Part shown: piece by piece, positions 5,884 to 7,478 of the stretch
Numbering within the stretch: the first letter of the stretch is position 1
Layout of the letters: each line of letters opens with the position of its first letter
Origin: Bacillota bacterium
Lineage (GTDB): Bacteria > Bacillota > Clostridia > Christensenellales > Aristaeellaceae
Assembly: GCA_023458835.1 (NCBI GenBank)
Contig: JAEWWY010000335.1
Span: 1 to 7,478, forward strand
Direction: 5' to 3'
DNA: 7,478 nt
Translations under genes and position numbers: made by a program
The notes under the pieces: generated by a model
Told to the model about the DNA's origin: nothing
What the model saw: only the letters and a program-made list of their open reading frames with translations
Databases searched by the model: none

Positions 5884-6180
5884 TTATTCCTCCGTTTCTT
5901 CGGGCATGGCGCTCCACCTGGGCGTGCCGGGGAGGGGGCACCTCTGGCGCTTTTTGGCGGCCCTGGCCTGTATGTAGCAGCCGCAAAGCGTGCAGGTGAA
6001 GCGTATGCGGTGGCCGCAATCCTCGCAAAGGGCGAGGCGCCTTTTATATTCCGCCTCCGGCGCCCTTGCCTCTATGGGCAGGGTGGCGGCATAATGGTCC
6101 AGGTACTCCCGGAGCCCGCCTTCCTCTACCTCTTCCAGAAGGCACCTCCGGCACAGGAGCCGGCTGCTGTCGTAGGCCAT
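5884..6180 (-). CDS. DUF6171-like small cysteine-rich protein
   Basis: A 98-residue protein of unknown function. Eight cysteines are arranged as C10-x2-C13, C52-x2-C55, C63-x2-C66-x-C68 and C81, a pattern expected to bind zinc in one or two ribbons. The spacing, with YKRRLALCEDC followed by CTLCGCYIQARAAKK, CP and PRW, matches my memory of the DUF6171 family found in Clostridia. No signal peptide or membrane segment is visible, so it is probably cytoplasmic. GGAGG eight bases before the ATG supports the start at 6180. The gene is first in the minus-strand cluster, behind a strong promoter at 6226-6254, and its stop is only 3 bp from the next start. Confidence 0.85.
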   Translation of the reverse strand: MAYDSSRLLCRRCLLEEVEEGGLREYLDHYAATLPIEARAPEAEYKRRLALCEDCGHRIRFTCTLCGCYIQARAAKKRQRCPLPGTPRWSAMPEETEE

Positions 6181-6225
6181 TTTTCACCCTCCGGATCTGC
6201 ATAATCACAGCAATAGCATGCCTTT

Positions 6226-6254
6226 ACTATAAAAAGACGCGCGCCGCTTGTCAA
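6226..6254 (-). promoter_or_regulatory. near-consensus sigma-A promoter of the minus-strand cluster
   Basis: On the minus strand TTGACA (6254-6249) is followed after exactly 17 bp by TATAGT (6231-6226): a perfect -35 box and a -10 box with one mismatch. The start point would lie near 6219, about 40 bases before the ATG at 6180. This should be a strong constitutive promoter. No obvious operator repeat overlaps it. Confidence 0.8.
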
Positions 6255-6310
6255 TGATGGAGTCGCATGGATTTCTCATAAAATTTTCATCTGATTCTTT
6301 TCACGCTTCA

Positions 6311-6339
6311 ATGATAAAGGCCGGGCCGGTTGATACAAT
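6311..6339 (+). promoter_or_regulatory. possible promoter of the ABC transporter genes
   Basis: TACAAT (6334-6339) is a good -10 box. At 17 bp upstream lies only a weak -35, ATGATA (6311-6316, four of six matches). Expression may be low or need an activator. The GC-rich spacer contains GGCCGGGCCGG, a partly palindromic sequence. Confidence 0.45.
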
Positions 6340-6353
6340 GGATACGTATGGAA

Positions 6354-6369
6354 ACAGCCTGACGGCTGT
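6354..6369 (+). promoter_or_regulatory. small inverted repeat just before the ribosome binding site
   Basis: ACAGCC (6354-6359) and GGCTGT (6364-6369) form a 6-bp stem around TGAC, ending one base before the ribosome binding site GGGAGGG (6371-6377). Its place after the predicted -10 box would suit either a short operator or a leader hairpin. The function is inferred from position only. Confidence 0.4.
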
Positions 6370-6383
6370 AGGGAGGGAATCGG

Positions 6384-7298
6384 ATGGGGAAGATCATTGA
6401 GGTATCGGGGCTCACAAAAAGCTACCGTGACGTCCAGGCCGTGCGGGGCATTGACTTCTATGTGGACGCGGGAACGCTCTTTGCCTTCCTGGGCCCCAAC
6501 GGGGCGGGCAAGTCCACCACCATCGACATGATCTGCACGCTTTTGAAGCCCGACAGGGGCGAGGTGACGGTGAACGGCCATGTGCTGTCCAGGGATGACG
6601 CCAAGATCCGCGAAAGCATCGGTGTGGTGTTTCAGGACAGCATCCTGGACAGCCTGCTCACCGTCAGGGAGAACCTTTCTGTCCGCGCCGCCTTTTACGG
6701 CCTCCGGGGCGAAAGGCTCAGGCAGGCAGTCGGAAAGGCGGCGTATGCGGCAGAGGCGGAAGCCTTCCTGGACCGGCCCTACGGCAAGCTTTCCGGCGGG
6801 CAGCGCCGCCGGGCCGACATCGCCCGGGCGCTTGTCAACACCCCGAAGATCCTGTTTCTGGATGAGCCCACCACAGGCCTTGACCCGCAGACCCGGCAAA
6901 GCGTTTGGGACACCATCCGCGGCCTGCAAAAGCAGGAGGGCGTGACGGTGTTTTTGACCACCCACTACATGGAGGAGGCCGCGGGGGCCGATTATGTGGC
7001 GGTGATTGACAAGGGCCTCATCACCGCCAAGGGCACGCCCGCGGAACTGAAGGACAGGTATTCAAGCGATCAGTTGAAGATGAAGCCCACCGACATAAGC
7101 GCGCTGCAGGCGTATCTCCAGGGCTTGAACATCGCCTATGAAACGGCCGGGGGCATGGTATCCGTACCCTTGAAGCGCACGGTGGACGCGCTGCCCATTT
7201 TGAAGGGCTGTGAGGAACTGGTGTCCGTATTTGAAGTATTGAGCGGCAGCATGGACGACGCGTTTATCGCCATCACCGGAAAGGGGGTCAGGGAATGA
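6384..7298 (+). CDS. ABC transporter ATP-binding protein, DrrA-type
   Basis: This is the cytoplasmic ATPase that should power an ABC-2 type exporter, a class that moves drugs, lipids or peptides out of the cell. The 304-residue protein has Walker A GPNGAGKST at 37-45, Q-loop Q84 (VVFQD), signature LSGGQ at 136-140, Walker B ILFLDEP at 156-162 and switch H194 in TTHYMEEA. The last 75 or so residues form the accessory domain typical of DrrA-like proteins (DUF4162-like). GGGAGGG at 6371-6377 supports the start. The TGA stop overlaps the ATG of the next gene as ATGA (7295-7298), so the two are probably translationally coupled and form one complex. The substrate cannot be told from the sequence. 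Confidence 0.93.
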   Translation: MGKIIEVSGLTKSYRDVQAVRGIDFYVDAGTLFAFLGPNGAGKSTTIDMICTLLKPDRGEVTVNGHVLSRDDAKIRESIGVVFQDSILDSLLTVRENLSVRAAFYGLRGERLRQAVGKAAYAAEAEAFLDRPYGKLSGGQRRRADIARALVNTPKILFLDEPTTGLDPQTRQSVWDTIRGLQKQEGVTVFLTTHYMEEAAGADYVAVIDKGLITAKGTPAELKDRYSSDQLKMKPTDISALQAYLQGLNIAYETAGGMVSVPLKRTVDALPILKGCEELVSVFEVLSGSMDDAFIAITGKGVRE

Positions 7299-7478
7299 TT
7301 ACGCTGAAATTTGCCGCGCGCAACCTCAGGATTTTTTTTCGGGACCGGGCTGCCGTGTTCTTCTCCCTTCTGTCGGCCTTCATCATTATCGGCCTGTATG
7401 TGCTGTTCCTGGGGGATATGCTCACCGGCAACATGCAAAGCATCCCCGGCTCGCGGTTTTTGATTGACAGTTGGATCA
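7295..7478 (+). CDS. ABC-2 type transporter permease, N-terminal fragment
   Basis: Only the first 61 codons are in the window; the gene continues past the right edge. The protein begins MITLKFAARNLRIFFRDR, an amphipathic N-terminus ending in the RDR element common just before the first membrane helix of ABC-2 permeases. A hydrophobic segment of about 20 residues follows (AAVFFSLLSAFIIIGLYVLF), then an extracytoplasmic stretch starting GDMLTGNM. It overlaps the preceding ATPase gene by 4 bp and should form the membrane channel of that exporter. Confidence 0.85.
   Translation, partial: MITLKFAARNLRIFFRDRAAVFFSLLSAFIIIGLYVLFLGDMLTGNMQSIPGSRFLIDSWI

Noticed and set aside
5482..6204. A 240-residue plus-strand open frame opposite the aaRS-like and DUF6171-like genes.
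   Set aside because: It is antisense to two genes with good ribosome binding sites and conserved motifs, and is low in complexity (many Gln, Gly and Ala).
6276..6965. A 229-residue minus-strand open frame opposite the ABC transporter ATPase.
   Set aside because: The opposite strand has complete Walker A, signature and Walker B motifs; this frame is a shadow of it.

Overview
The window looks like a piece of a GC-rich Firmicutes chromosome, probably class Clostridia and perhaps Oscillospiraceae-like. This is inferred from strong AGGAGG-type ribosome binding sites, sigma-A promoters of the TTGACA-17-TATAAT type, a DUF6171-type cysteine-rich protein, and a GC-rich gene set. Two transposable elements sit in the left 2.9 kb, and the first is visibly more AT-rich than the rest.

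Layout, left to right. (i) Positions 1-124 are old chromosomal sequence holding a strong intrinsic terminator on the minus strand. (ii) About 125-1364 is a complete IS630-family element with imperfect terminal repeats and a TA target duplication. Its transposase is split into orfA (207-668) and orfB (674-1348), and an A7 slippery run joins them by a -1 shift. A long hairpin buries the ribosome binding site and start codon of orfA. (iii) About 1378-2896 is a complete IS256-family element on the minus strand. It has 30-bp terminal repeats, an imperfect 8-bp target duplication and an unusually long, GC-rich, structured segment after the transposase gene. (iv) 3004-6180 is a minus-strand cluster read from right to left: DUF6171-like cysteine-rich protein, then a divergent class II aminoacyl-tRNA-synthetase-fold protein with HisRS/HisZ layout, then an ABC-F ATPase. 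A near-consensus promoter (6226-6254) starts the cluster and a second one (4917-4945) sits directly before the ABC-F gene. (v) On the plus strand, divergent from this cluster, is a DrrA-type ABC transporter ATPase (6384-7298). Its stop codon overlaps the start of an ABC-2 type permease that runs off the right edge.

How it fits together. The minus-strand cluster has a possible translation theme: an aaRS-fold protein and an ABC-F ribosome-associated ATPase. The plus-strand pair should form one export complex. Removing both insertion sequences in silico brings the terminator at 38-79 to about 200 bp behind the ABC-F stop codon, so the two insertions probably separated that cluster from its original terminator by roughly 2.7 kb.

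I see no CRISPR array, tRNA or rRNA gene. The least ordinary items are the divergent HisRS-like gene, the start-codon-burying hairpin of the IS630 element, and the structured tail of the IS256 element.
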